Part shown: piece after piece, positions 7,856-16,650 of the stretch
Numbering within the stretch: position 1 is the first letter of the stretch
Layout of the letters: every line of letters begins with the position of its first letter
NCBI RefSeq assembly: GCF_018998565.1
Contig: NZ_JAHNZO010000026.1
Coordinates: 1-64,000 of the forward strand
Origin: Paenibacillus oleatilyticus
GTDB lineage: Bacteria; Bacillota; Bacilli; Paenibacillales; NBRC-103111
Length of the DNA stretch: 64,000 nucleotides
Direction: 5' to 3'
Position numbers and translations under genes: made by a program
The notes under the pieces: model-generated
The model's input: only the letters and a program-made list of their open reading frames with translations
The model's database searches: none
Told to the model about the DNA's origin: nothing

Positions 7856-10150
7856 TTAAGACGCGGCAGCCTTGGCTTCCCGTGCGAACTCGACGCGCAC
7901 CTTGAAATAGTCCCCGTCGATGTCGATGCGAAGCTGTCCGCCTTGCAGCTCGACGATGCTTTTCGCAATGGAGAGCCCGAGGCCCGAGCCTTCGGTATTC
8001 CGCGACGTGTCTCCCCGCTTGAAGCGTTCGAAAATTTCGTCCACAGCGAAGTTAAGCTCATAGGCGGCAACGTTGTTGATCGTGAAGACGACTTTGTCCG
8101 CTTCCTCGGTTAACGCGAGGTGAACCCGGGTATGCGGCATCGCGTATTTGAGCGCATTGCTGATCAGGTTCTCGAAGACGCGCCATGTCTTGCGCCCGTC
8201 CAGCGGAGCGGTTACCTTCGGGTTGTCCACCCAGACGCGGAAGGTGAGCGTGGAAGCTTCGATCTTGTCGCTGAATTCGGCCAGCGCCTGCTGCAGCAGG
8301 TCGGCGACGTTGACGTGCTCCACCGCCAATTCGACGGACCCGCTCGCCATTTTGGACGCTTCGAACAAATCGTCGATCAGCACCTTCAGCCGCTGCGTTT
8401 TCCGGTCCAGCACCTCGACATAGCTCGCGACGGTCTCCGGGGGCAGGTCCTTATGCTTGAGCAAATCGACATAGTTCATGATCGAGGTGAGCGGCGTCTT
8501 CAGATCGTGGGATACGTTCGTAATCAGCTCGGACTTCAGACGCTCGCTCTTTGTCTCGCGTTCGACGGACGTCTTGATGCTCTGCTTGATGTTGTTCAGC
8601 AGGTGCGCCAGCCGGGCCAGATTGCCACGGCCCTTCTCCACGATCGTATGGTCGAACCGGCCGGAGGCAATCGCTTCCGCGCCGGTCAGGACGCGGACCA
8701 ACTGCCGGATTCGGCGTAGGAGGTAGGGAACGACGACAAATGAGTAAAACAGTACATATCCGGTCGATAAAATGAATTTCCCATAATTATAGCGGTATAT
8801 CTCGTTCAATATACAGTCAACAAAGTTGATTACGAAAACGCTGAACAGTAGGGTAAGAACAAAGATCGCGCCTGCCTTAAGCAGGATGTTCCTTTGGGCC
8901 AGATTGTCTCGAAAGTACCCCTGGAACTTGCGGTAAACCCCTGCCTCCCACTGCTCCCGGAGCACCTGCGGATTGCGCAGCAGCAGCACGGCATCGCCAA
9001 GCAGGAGTCCCAGACAGCCGATCAGCAGCGCCAGTAGCGTCCATTGCGCAAAATGGCTCGGACCGACAGGCAGCCGGAATAAGGCGGCGGAGCTTCCGTA
9101 GCTTAACGCAAACATGGTCAGAACATAAAAAAGCAGCAGGCGAAGCTCCAGCGGAATCCCGCGGATGATAGCCGTATAGTTCTGCTGTACAACCTCGATC
9201 CCACAACGATTTCGGCGCAGGTAGAAGATCAGTGTGGCGGCGGCCGCCACGGTGGCGCCCAGCAGGTACAGCTCAAAAATTAACCGCTCCCGCAGCGTAT
9301 TGAAGTAAGCGTGGTCGGCAATCATTTGACTGAAGCCTTGGGGCTCCTTCGGAAATACAAAAGTACCTTCCAGCCGATACTGTTGGAAAGACCGGTTGAT
9401 CGATTGCAGAGCGCCGCCTTCCAACGTCGTTTGCGGCAAGCGGATGGCATAGAACGCATCCTCCATCTCTCCCTGAGCCGGACGGTAGTTCCTATTGGCA
9501 TAAGTCTCACCGGTCTCGAGATCTTGGACATAATATCGAAAGGAGCCGCTGCGGGCCGACAAACTGTGTTTGACGGCAGCATATTGTTTGTTATGAAAAT
9601 CAAGATAGTTCTTGATTTCCTTCTCGATCCGCTCGTTTTTCTGCCGCTCTGCGTTCGGTAAGATGTTGGCCTCTGTGTCTTGTAGTAAGGCAATTTTTTT
9701 TCTAATACGCGCAATCTCGGCCTGCTCCGCTCCCGACTCTTCCGCGGAATTGGCGGCCTGCTCCCGTTTTTCCTTTGCTATCGCAACTTCATTGTCAATC
9801 CACGCCTGCAGGGATTGGATTTGATTCTGCACCTCTGCCTTTCTTTGCTCGACCTCGATGTTTTTCATCGTTTCAAAATGCCGGGTCCATTGCTCCATTC
9901 GGGCCTGCCCGATCTTCTCGGCGTCCGTCTTATCCTCCCAATGGTTATAGACCACATGAACGTTCCGAAACAGATTGAAATGCTGCTGAAGCTGCTCGTA
10001 GAACGCCGGGGACCGAAAGTAGTAGTCCTTTTGAAGATATTCCTGATTCTTTAACACGTCCGAGGCTGCGAGCAGCCCAAGCGCAATCAGGTAAGAGAGC
10101 AAGCCCCAAGCCAGCCAAGGGACGAGCTTACTTCTCGATTTTGTAACCAA
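7856..10150 (-). CDS. Membrane sensor histidine kinase with large external domain
   Basis: A 764-residue kinase. TM1 is at about residues 12-30; an external domain of roughly 260 residues follows, with a Lys/Glu-rich coiled-coil stretch (about 75-190). Four to five hydrophobic segments lie between about 295 and 475, then a HAMP-like linker, the HisKA domain with phosphoacceptor motif SHDLKTPLTS near residue 545, and HATPase_c with N box NALKYA, EGSGLGLSIAK and related motifs. The start is TTG at 10150, overlapping the regulator gene by 23 bases, so the two are translationally linked. The signal sensed is unknown. The external coiled coil plus several extra helices is unusual for a simple VanS-type kinase. 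Confidence 0.87.
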   Translation of the reverse strand: MVTKSRSKLVPWLAWGLLSYLIALGLLAASDVLKNQEYLQKDYYFRSPAFYEQLQQHFNLFRNVHVVYNHWEDKTDAEKIGQARMEQWTRHFETMKNIEVEQRKAEVQNQIQSLQAWIDNEVAIAKEKREQAANSAEESGAEQAEIARIRKKIALLQDTEANILPNAERQKNERIEKEIKNYLDFHNKQYAAVKHSLSARSGSFRYYVQDLETGETYANRNYRPAQGEMEDAFYAIRLPQTTLEGGALQSINRSFQQYRLEGTFVFPKEPQGFSQMIADHAYFNTLRERLIFELYLLGATVAAAATLIFYLRRNRCGIEVVQQNYTAIIRGIPLELRLLLFYVLTMFALSYGSSAALFRLPVGPSHFAQWTLLALLIGCLGLLLGDAVLLLRNPQVLREQWEAGVYRKFQGYFRDNLAQRNILLKAGAIFVLTLLFSVFVINFVDCILNEIYRYNYGKFILSTGYVLFYSFVVVPYLLRRIRQLVRVLTGAEAIASGRFDHTIVEKGRGNLARLAHLLNNIKQSIKTSVERETKSERLKSELITNVSHDLKTPLTSIMNYVDLLKHKDLPPETVASYVEVLDRKTQRLKVLIDDLFEASKMASGSVELAVEHVNVADLLQQALAEFSDKIEASTLTFRVWVDNPKVTAPLDGRKTWRVFENLISNALKYAMPHTRVHLALTEEADKVVFTINNVAAYELNFAVDEIFERFKRGDTSRNTEGSGLGLSIAKSIVELQGGQLRIDIDGDYFKVRVEFAREAKAAAS

Positions 10151-10820
10151 TGCCCCACACCACCTTCAAATATTTGGGCTCCCGCGGGTTGATCTCGATT
10201 TTCTCGCGGATTCGCCGTACGTGCACCGCTACCGTATTCTCGCCGTTAAAATACGGCTCTTTCCATACCTTTTCATAAATCTCCTCTATCGAAAACACAC
10301 GCCCCCGATGCTCGATCAAGAGCTCAAGGATTCTATATTCGGTCGCCGTCAGCCGGACCTCCTCCTGATCCACGAAGACGGTTTTGCTGCGTTTGTTCAA
10401 CACGAGGCCCCGAACTTCGATCTCGTCCTCGGTTGCCTTATAATGGCCCAGAAGCGTGTAGCGTCGAAGTTGGGACTTCACCCGGGCGGTCAGTTCCAGC
10501 GGATTGAAGGGCTTGCACAAGTAATCGTCGGCGCCAACGGTCAGCCCCAAGATTTTGTCCGTATCCTCGGATTTGGCGGACAGCATGAGAATCGGAATAT
10601 TGCGGCTTTCGCGGATTTTGAACGTCGTCTGAATGCCGTCCAGGCCGGGCATCATGACGTCCAGAATGATCAGATGGATATCTTCCTTCTCCAGAATGTC
10701 CAAAGCCTCCAAACCGTGGCTTGCTTTGAATACGTTCATGTTCTCGTTCTTCAAATAGATTTCGATGGCGTCCCGAATCTCCGGTTCATCGTCGGCCACC
10801 AGCACATTGTACTTCGGCAT
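10128..10820 (-). CDS. OmpR/VanR-family response regulator
   Basis: A 230-residue regulator: receiver domain with acidic pair DDE at residues 8-10, phosphoacceptor Asp in LIILDVMMPG, and the SAK lysine near residue 100, then an OmpR winged helix ending GVGYKIEK-like (GIGYKIEK). I choose the ATG at 10820, since AAGGAG lies seven bases upstream; a longer frame begins at 10844. It is first in an operon with the sensor kinase, whose gene overlaps its 3' end. The 220-base gap upstream to the SUKH-like gene shows no clear operator. Confidence 0.9.
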   Translation of the reverse strand: MPKYNVLVADDEPEIRDAIEIYLKNENMNVFKASHGLEALDILEKEDIHLIILDVMMPGLDGIQTTFKIRESRNIPILMLSAKSEDTDKILGLTVGADDYLCKPFNPLELTARVKSQLRRYTLLGHYKATEDEIEVRGLVLNKRSKTVFVDQEEVRLTATEYRILELLIEHRGRVFSIEEIYEKVWKEPYFNGENTVAVHVRRIREKIEINPREPKYLKVVWGIGYKIEK

Positions 10821-11049
10821 CATCTTACTCCTTGAATGCTGCATTCGAATTTACGGCTGCTTGCAAGCGCATATGTCTATATTAAAGGAGACTTTTGTCA
10901 AAAAAGCTACCCGATTTCTTACAAATTTCTTACGAAGCAGGAGGAAGGTTAAATCAAGATTGATTGATGTATGGAGAAATATGGAAAGTTGAGCTAAAAT
11001 GATAGAAGACGTAGCGGGAACCTAAATTTAACGGCTAGGAGTCAAACCC

Positions 11050-11526
11050 ATGCAACCAGTAACAAGGGAAAAAATAAAATTCATGAAGCATGTTCTGGAA
11101 GAAGACCCTTTTTATTTGGTGATCGGAGATATTCAGGAAGAGTCCGATCCCGACCCGGATGTGAACAGAGACGCTTTGCAAGCGTATCACGAGTTCTTAA
11201 ACGAGTATTCGTCTTTGAGGTGCGGAGGCGTTATTTTCTTTGGCCGAAAAGAGCTGCCGGACTACCAATTTCCCGTAGCAGATATGCCCGGCGGATTCGA
11301 GGAATGGGTATGTATCGGGAAGATTGAGCCTTATCCGTTATATATAAATAAACAGGACGGACGAATCTGTTGTTTGACCGGCGATCCGGAAACGGAAATG
11401 AAAATCCGGCATTACGGAGAATTTCAGGAGTTTTTGGAAAGCTATGTTTTCGGTGAAAAATACGTCGAAATCGGAGGCCGGGACGATTGGTATGACCTGA
11501 TGAAGCAACGAGGCCTACTAAAATAA
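11050..11526 (+). CDS. SUKH-like (SMI1/KNR4 superfamily) protein, hypothetical
   Basis: A 158-residue soluble protein. The order of features (FLNEYSSLRCGGVIFFG, then a central hydrophobic strand pair ending in a GD turn, then FQEFLESYVFG near the C-terminus) resembles SUKH domains, which often act as immunity proteins to contact-dependent toxins or as general partners. The match is by eye and not certain. There is no toxin gene adjacent. The ATG follows TAGGAG. Composition is lower in GC than the flanking genes. Confidence 0.5.
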   Translation: MQPVTREKIKFMKHVLEEDPFYLVIGDIQEESDPDPDVNRDALQAYHEFLNEYSSLRCGGVIFFGRKELPDYQFPVADMPGGFEEWVCIGKIEPYPLYINKQDGRICCLTGDPETEMKIRHYGEFQEFLESYVFGEKYVEIGGRDDWYDLMKQRGLLK

Positions 11527-11576
11527 ACGGGGGAGCCGCGCAAACCGGCTCCGGCAGTCTATTGTGTTCTCTGCTC

Positions 11577-11613
11577 TTGACCTACACCCTAATTAAATTT
11601 ATACTAAGTCTAA
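11577..11613 (+). promoter_or_regulatory. perR promoter with PerR/Fur-type box
   Basis: TTGACC (11577-11582) and TATACT (11600-11605) are 17 bases apart. The 15-base 7-1-7 palindrome TTATACTAAGTCTAA (11599-11613; one mismatch between arms) covers the -10 box. It fits the PerR-box form, so perR probably represses itself. Confidence 0.7.
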
Positions 11614-11635
11614 ATACTATTAAGGGGTGAGCCTG

Positions 11636-12028
11636 ATGAGCAGATTGAATTTAACCACGCAGCGCAAAGCGATTCTGGATCTAGTCCAAAGCTGCGAGGA
11701 TCATCCGACGGCCGCCGAGATTATGGAACGGCTGCGTATGAAGGGTCACCAATTTGCTTATGGCACAGTGTACAACTCGCTTCGGTACTTGACGGATGCG
11801 GGGCTGATTCGGGAACTCAAGCTGGGGGAGACCGCCAGCCGTTACGATGGAAGAACGGAAGACCATTACCATATCGTGTGTAAGAAGTGCGGACGGGTCG
11901 ATGAAGTGCTGTCCGCGCCGCCCGCCGAATGGATTCGGGAGGTTGCGGCGAAAACGAACTACGACGTGCATCACAGTCAAGTCGTCTTCGAGGGGGTATG
12001 CTATTCATGCAAACATCCGAACGCGTAA
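11636..12028 (+). CDS. perR: PerR-type peroxide-sensing Fur family repressor
   Basis: A 130-residue Fur-family metalloregulator. The winged helix spans about residues 1-75 (TPTAAEIM, GTVYNSLRYL). The dimerisation part has HYHIVCKKCG and a second pair CYSC near the end, the four-Cys structural zinc site. His residues of HVHH-type position (DVHHSQV) and Asp/His before it form the regulatory metal site. Proximity to katA and a PerR-like box argue for peroxide sensing over iron or zinc. The ATG at 11636 is eight bases after AAGGGG; a GTG nine bases earlier lies inside that site. Confidence 0.83.
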   Translation: MSRLNLTTQRKAILDLVQSCEDHPTAAEIMERLRMKGHQFAYGTVYNSLRYLTDAGLIRELKLGETASRYDGRTEDHYHIVCKKCGRVDEVLSAPPAEWIREVAAKTNYDVHHSQVVFEGVCYSCKHPNA

Positions 12029-12843
12029 TGCAGCCGCTCATGCGGATGGGTTATTCGCAAACCGAGGGTACTGGAATGGCCGCCGCGGAGCGGCTTGCCG
12101 AAAGCCCGGCGGCTCCTATGGCTTCAAGCGCTGGAGAAACGGCTAGCACGAGGCCTTTCCTGTGCGCTGAAACAAAGCGCGTGGCCGTCATCAGTCCGTT
12201 CCCCGGGGCACTGCATCCGCTGATTAACGGACTGGCAGGCGAGTGCTACGACGTTCTCGTGTTTCACCGGTTCGAGGCCCAGGTCATGAATGCGTTGGCT
12301 GTCGATCTGTTCGTGTTCGACGTGACAACGGCGGACTGGGAAGGCGTGGCCGGCATCCGGGAGGCGCTCTCTTCCGATCCGAAGAAGCAGGCCCGCTCAG
12401 TGCTGTTGGTCGGGGAGCGGGAGATGGACGATAACAGCTTCGCCGGACTCGGGGAACTGCAGCCGTGGCCGACGGGTCTGCAGGAGGCGATGTACCGGAT
12501 CGAGCTCAAGCTCAGCGGTCTGGCCGATGCGGAAGAAGGGAACAGTGTCGGAAGCTTCAAGGATTTGCAGATCGACACCAAGAAGATGACCGTTCTGCGC
12601 GGCGGCAGCCGTATCGAATGCACGAAGACGGAATACGAGATTTTACTGATGCTGCTTGAAGCACAAGGGGCGGTGATGTCGCGTGACGAGATCATGAACC
12701 GCATCTGGGGCAGCTCGTTTGTCGGCGGCAGCAACGTCGTCGACGTTCATGTGAAAAGCTTGCGCAAAAAGCTGGGCGACAATCCCGCCGCACCGCAGTA
12801 CATCGCGACAGTGCGCGGGGTCGGATATCGGCTGGCCGACTGA
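12007..12843 (+). CDS. Atypical response-regulator-like protein with OmpR winged helix
   Basis: A 278-residue protein. After a low-complexity Ala/Ser-rich start, residues about 55-165 look like a receiver fold: RVAVISPFPG as strand 1 lacks the usual acidic pair, while strand 3 reads VDLFVFDVTT. The C-terminal 95 residues are a clear OmpR-type winged helix (TKTEYEILLMLLEAQGAV, VDVHVKSLRKKLGD, VRGVGYRL). No kinase gene is nearby, and the missing acidic pair argues against ordinary phosphorylation. The gene overlaps the 3' end of perR by 22 bases and precedes katA, so it probably works in the oxidative stress response. Start choice is uncertain: ATG at 11998 is nine bases upstream, but spacing to GAGGGGG favours 12007. 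Confidence 0.72.
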   Translation: MQTSERVMQPLMRMGYSQTEGTGMAAAERLAESPAAPMASSAGETASTRPFLCAETKRVAVISPFPGALHPLINGLAGECYDVLVFHRFEAQVMNALAVDLFVFDVTTADWEGVAGIREALSSDPKKQARSVLLVGEREMDDNSFAGLGELQPWPTGLQEAMYRIELKLSGLADAEEGNSVGSFKDLQIDTKKMTVLRGGSRIECTKTEYEILLMLLEAQGAVMSRDEIMNRIWGSSFVGGSNVVDVHVKSLRKKLGDNPAAPQYIATVRGVGYRLAD

Positions 12844-12918
12844 TGAGTCGGCCGCCCGCTTCATCCGATCTTCATGGAAAACTCACGGAATGCTCATGAT
12901 TCTGTCATGCAGCGATGG

Positions 12919-12951
12919 TACAATGATCTCATGATTTAGATCGAGTCTAAA
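12919..12951 (+). promoter_or_regulatory. katA promoter region with PerR-box candidate
   Basis: TACAAT (12919-12924) is a plausible -10 box. Just downstream TTTAGATCGAGTCTAAA (12935-12951) is an imperfect palindrome sharing AGTCTAAATA with the box before perR. A repressor there would sit at the transcription start. Confidence 0.55.
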
Positions 12952-12976
12952 TATAAATGAAAGGTGAGATCAAGAT

Positions 12977-14434
12977 ATGAACCATCGTTTGACGACCAAT
13001 CAAGGCGCTCCCGTGGGGGATAACCAAAATTCGCGTACGGCAGGCCGCCGCGGACCGACGCTGCTGGAGGATTACCATCTGCTGGAGAAGCTGGCCCATT
13101 TTGACCGGGAGCGCATCCCGGAGCGGGTCGTGCATGCGCGCGGTGCCGGTGCGCATGGCGTATTCCGCGTCGAGCGGAGCATGAAGCCTTATACGAAGGC
13201 GCATTTTCTGCAAGATGTGGGGCAGGAGACACCCGTATTCGTTCGGTTCTCGACCGTGATCCACGGCACCGGCTCGCCGGAGACGGCCCGCGATCCGCGC
13301 GGATTCGCCGTGAAGCTATACACGGAAGAAGGCAATTATGACATCGTCGGCAACCACTTGCCGGTATTCTTTATCCGCGACGCGCTGAAATTTCCGGATA
13401 TGGTGCATTCGCTCAAGCCCGCACCGGACACGAATATCCAGGACCCGGCAAGATACTGGGACTTCATGACGTTGTCGCCGGAATCGACGCATATGCTGAC
13501 CTGGGTGTTTTCGGATCACGGCACCCCCGCCAATTACCGGCAAATGGACGGCTTTGGCGTGCATGCGTTCAAATGGGTGAATGCGGAAGGCAAAGTCACG
13601 TACGTCAAATATCATTGGAAATCGATGCAAGGCGTTGTGAACTTGTCGGCCGATGAGGTCCGGGAAGTGCAGGGCCGAGACTTCAACCATGCGACGAGGG
13701 ATCTGTTCGATCAGATCCGGGACGGGAACTTCCCGCAGTGGGCGCTGCACGTGCAGCTGATGCCGCCGGAGGACGTGGATCGGTGGGGCTTCGACCCGCT
13801 CGACGCGACGAAAGTATGGCCCGAGGATGCGTACCCGCTGCACCGGATCGGCACGATGACGCTGAAGCGGAACCCGGACAACTTCTTCGCCGAAGTCGAG
13901 CAGTCCGCCTTCTCGCCGAGCGCTTTGGTGCCGGGGATCGAGCCTTCCGAGGATAAGCTGCTGCAGGGCCGTCTGTTCTCCTACCCCGATACGCAGCGGT
14001 ACCGGCTTGGCGCGAACTATCTGCAGATTCCTATCAACTGCCCGTATGCGCCGGTCCGCAACCATCAGCGGGACGGGGCGATGAACGTGAAGCAGGATAC
14101 GTCTACGGTCAACTACGAGCCGAACAGCGCTTCCGGCAGTCCGCAGGAAGACCCGGCCTATGCGGAAAGCGAAGCGCAGCTGACAGGCCCCGCGCTCCGG
14201 CAAAAAATCGAGAAGACCGACGATTTCACACAAGCCGGCGAGCGGTACCGCAGCTACACGAAGCAGGAGCAGGATAACCTGATCCGCAATCTGGTCAACG
14301 ATCTGAAGCAGACGAGCCAAGACATCCAGCTGCGTGCCATCTGCAACTTTTTCCGGGCGGATGCCGAGTACGGGATGCGGCTCGCGCAAGGGCTCGGCAT
14401 CGATATTCAAAGCTTTATTCCGCGTTCGAACTAG
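12977..14434 (+). CDS. katA: Monofunctional haem catalase (small-subunit clade)
   Basis: A 485-residue cytoplasmic catalase that splits hydrogen peroxide. The active-site His lies in RVVHARGAGAHG, the distal Asn in the VGNHLPVFFIRD segment, and the proximal Tyr haem ligand in SYPDTQRYRLG. RFSTVIHGTGSPET and NYLQIPINCPY are also diagnostic. Length fits small-subunit catalases such as B. subtilis KatA. The ATG is preceded by AAAGGTGAG. It follows perR and the winged-helix regulator on the same strand with its own promoter, and is likely induced by peroxide. Confidence 0.96.
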   Translation: MNHRLTTNQGAPVGDNQNSRTAGRRGPTLLEDYHLLEKLAHFDRERIPERVVHARGAGAHGVFRVERSMKPYTKAHFLQDVGQETPVFVRFSTVIHGTGSPETARDPRGFAVKLYTEEGNYDIVGNHLPVFFIRDALKFPDMVHSLKPAPDTNIQDPARYWDFMTLSPESTHMLTWVFSDHGTPANYRQMDGFGVHAFKWVNAEGKVTYVKYHWKSMQGVVNLSADEVREVQGRDFNHATRDLFDQIRDGNFPQWALHVQLMPPEDVDRWGFDPLDATKVWPEDAYPLHRIGTMTLKRNPDNFFAEVEQSAFSPSALVPGIEPSEDKLLQGRLFSYPDTQRYRLGANYLQIPINCPYAPVRNHQRDGAMNVKQDTSTVNYEPNSASGSPQEDPAYAESEAQLTGPALRQKIEKTDDFTQAGERYRSYTKQEQDNLIRNLVNDLKQTSQDIQLRAICNFFRADAEYGMRLAQGLGIDIQSFIPRSN

Positions 14435-14510
14435 AAACGGGAAGACCGCTCTCGTGAAGCTGCTGCTCCGGGGAAACACTGTCTTGTAAGACAAAAATAT
14501 CGTCTCATGA

Positions 14511-14537
14511 AAAGTCACGTAAATCGTGGCTTTTTTG
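14511..14537 (+). terminator. Terminator of katA
   Basis: AGTCACG/CGTGGCT stem (one G-U pair) followed by six T. Confidence 0.82.
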
Positions 14538-14547
14538 TTTTGGGGGG

Positions 14548-15264
14548 TTAGATATAAAATTTTATTTTATCTCCGACGATATATTGGTCTCCGTAGTGGA
14601 TAACCTTCATGTCGGGGGAGTAGACCGGTCCCTGAATCATCAAGAGGGGATATCCTTTTTTTACCTTTAAATGTTTGGATTGGAACGCATCGGCAAACAC
14701 AATCTGGATCGATCTCCGGGTCCTGTTCAGGACAACGTGAAATTGATCCCGCAGCGTCGCATAGAGCGATTTGTTCGTCAGGTCTTCGTTCAGCAGCGAC
14801 ATATATTGGGGAGGAAGATACGTGAAGTCCAGCATGACGGGCACGTTATCGGCCATCATGACGCGCTTGATGGAAACGATTTCGGAATGGACGGGAACAC
14901 CCATTGCCGTTGCAAGCGACGGGCTGGCTTCGATTCGTTTTTGCTCGATGACCTCCGAGGAAGCGGCAAGTCCGTTCATCTTGCATATTTCCGAAAACCC
15001 CAGAATAGGCCCGAGCTCTCTTTCGATTTTGTTGGAGCTGATAAAGGTCCCCTTACCTTGCTTCCGGGTGAGCAGTCCCTCCTCAATAAGCTCATTAATC
15101 GCCGATCGAACCGTCCGGCGGCTAATCGAGTACATCTCGCACAATTCAAATTCCGTAGGCAGCTTCTGTCCAGGCTTGAGCTTGCCGCTGGCCAGCTCGT
15201 CCTTAATAATTTGCTTCAACTGAATATACATCGGCACAACATTATCTTGTTCCAGTCTGCTCAT
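14548..15264 (-). CDS. frlR: GntR/HutC-family regulator of the frl operon
   Basis: A 238-residue regulator with an N-terminal GntR winged helix (about residues 8-75; LPTEFELCEMYSISRRTVR, GLLTRKQGKGTF) and a C-terminal UTRA ligand-binding domain. It is divergent from the fructosamine operon in the same arrangement as FrlR in Bacillus, which represses frl and is relieved by a sugar phosphate. The ATG follows GAAGGTGG. The 11-base inverted repeat in the shared upstream region is a candidate operator. The symbol rests on context as much as on sequence. Confidence 0.8.
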   Translation of the reverse strand: MSRLEQDNVVPMYIQLKQIIKDELASGKLKPGQKLPTEFELCEMYSISRRTVRSAINELIEEGLLTRKQGKGTFISSNKIERELGPILGFSEICKMNGLAASSEVIEQKRIEASPSLATAMGVPVHSEIVSIKRVMMADNVPVMLDFTYLPPQYMSLLNEDLTNKSLYATLRDQFHVVLNRTRRSIQIVFADAFQSKHLKVKKGYPLLMIQGPVYSPDMKVIHYGDQYIVGDKIKFYI

Positions 15265-15440
15265 ATTTCCACCTTCTCGGATCTAATCTCCGTAACGGAG
15301 CACCAGGGATATATTAGAACTTACCCACATTATAAACCATTCCGCGGGAAGAGTATAACGACACCGCTGCACAATCGTCTCCGGGGATATTTTTTATTTT
15401 GCTGTTGAATTTGTACAAAATCTATAGTAACATAACATAC

Positions 15441-15480
15441 ATCACGTTACAATACGATACATTATGAGATGTAACGTGAT
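15441..15480. promoter_or_regulatory. Perfect 11-base inverted repeat upstream of frlB
   Basis: ATCACGTTACA (15441-15451) and TGTAACGTGAT (15470-15480) are exact inverted copies separated by 18 bases, 32 bases before the frlB start. It could be a pair of half-operators for the divergent GntR regulator, or an RNA hairpin in the frlB leader. Confidence 0.55.
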
Positions 15481-15511
15481 GAATATAAGCAAACAGGAGG
15501 CTACAATTTCT

Positions 15512-16489
15512 ATGAATCAAGAGCATGCACAACAACTGAAAGCGGCGATCGAGGCAGTAAAATCACGTGACATCGGCAACATTTACTTTGTTGCATGCGG
15601 CGGCTCGATGGCGACTCTCACCCCGGCGCAGTACATTCTTGACAGAGAAATCGATATTCCTTCGGCTGTTTACTCATCCAACGAATTTATTCTTCGATCT
15701 CCGAAAGCGCTTAACGAAAAATCCGTCGTGATCTCCTGCTCTCATTCCGGCAATACGCCTGAAACCGTCAAAGCGACGGAATTTGCCCGTTCTAAAGGCG
15801 CGTTGACGATTAGCCTTTCCCATCTTGTCGACTCGCCGCTCTGGAACGCGGCCGAATACAGACTGCATTACGACTGGGGAACGGAGGCGCGTGCGGAAGA
15901 AAACAATTACGGCATTTTATACCGATTGATCTTCGGCATTCTCAATACGCTCTATCCGAACGAAAAATATGCTCGCGCCGTGGCCTCCGTTGAGACAAGC
16001 CTTCACGACGTGTTCGAACGAAACAAAGCCAACACGCTTGAAGCGGCCAAAGCTTTCGGAAGCGATTACAAGCGGGAGCCGATCATTTACACGATGGCGA
16101 GCGGCATCAATTACTCGCTGGCTTACTCGTTCGCCATTTGTCTTCTTCAAGAGATGCAGTGGATTCATTCCAGCGCGATTCATGCCGGCGAATACTTCCA
16201 CGGGCCGTTCGAAGTTACCGATTACGACGTACCTTTCATTATCATCAAAGGAATCGGCGAGACGCGTCTGATGGACGACCGCGCACACGATTTCTGCCAG
16301 AAATTCTCCGACAAAATCGTACTTATCGATGCGGAAACGTTCGATATGGAAGGCATCTCGGCCGAAGTGCGCAATTATTTCGCCAATCTGGTCGCCGGCG
16401 TTGTGCTCAGACAGTACGCTCAGTATTTGTCGGAGTTTAGAGGACATCCGCTGTCCGTCCGCCGTTACATGTGGAAAATGGACTATTAA
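15512..16489 (+). CDS. frlB: Fructosamine-6-phosphate deglycase (SIS domain)
   Basis: A 325-residue cytoplasmic SIS-domain enzyme that splits fructosamine 6-phosphate (from fructoselysine and other Amadori products) into glucose 6-phosphate and the amino acid. The sugar-phosphate loop CSHSGNTPETVKA is near residue 78, IHAGEYFHGPFE near 220 holds residues conserved in FrlB, and the C-terminus RRYMWKMDY matches the Bacillus enzyme. I start at ATG 15512, eleven bases after AGGAGG; the frame is open to 15464 without a ribosome site. It opens the frlB-O-N-M-D operon. Confidence 0.92.
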   Translation: MNQEHAQQLKAAIEAVKSRDIGNIYFVACGGSMATLTPAQYILDREIDIPSAVYSSNEFILRSPKALNEKSVVISCSHSGNTPETVKATEFARSKGALTISLSHLVDSPLWNAAEYRLHYDWGTEARAEENNYGILYRLIFGILNTLYPNEKYARAVASVETSLHDVFERNKANTLEAAKAFGSDYKREPIIYTMASGINYSLAYSFAICLLQEMQWIHSSAIHAGEYFHGPFEVTDYDVPFIIIKGIGETRLMDDRAHDFCQKFSDKIVLIDAETFDMEGISAEVRNYFANLVAGVVLRQYAQYLSEFRGHPLSVRRYMWKMDY

Positions 16490-16526
16490 TATTTGCCGCT
16501 TGAATGAAAGGATAGGCTGTCGTATG

Positions 16527-16574
16527 TTTTGGTTATGGCGTTTCCCGGTTCGGGAACTACCGCCATAACCAAAA
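16527..16574 (+). other. Strong hairpin in the frlB-frlO intergenic region
   Basis: TTTTGGTTATGGCG (16527-16540) pairs perfectly with CGCCATAACCAAAA (16561-16574), and the loop contains a second stem TTCCCG/CGGGAA. No T tract follows, so it is more likely an mRNA processing or stabilising element that sets the binding-protein level than a full terminator. Confidence 0.65.
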
Positions 16575-16650
16575 CGGCGGCAAGGAAGCAGCAGGCGGGG
16601 ATTGGCGTATTCAAACGGAGTTTATCTTTAGCGGAGGTGTGAAATCATCT

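Noticed and set aside
13316..14518. 400-codon open frame antisense to katA
   Set aside because: The catalase on the plus strand has all active-site motifs; the antisense frame is a composition artefact.
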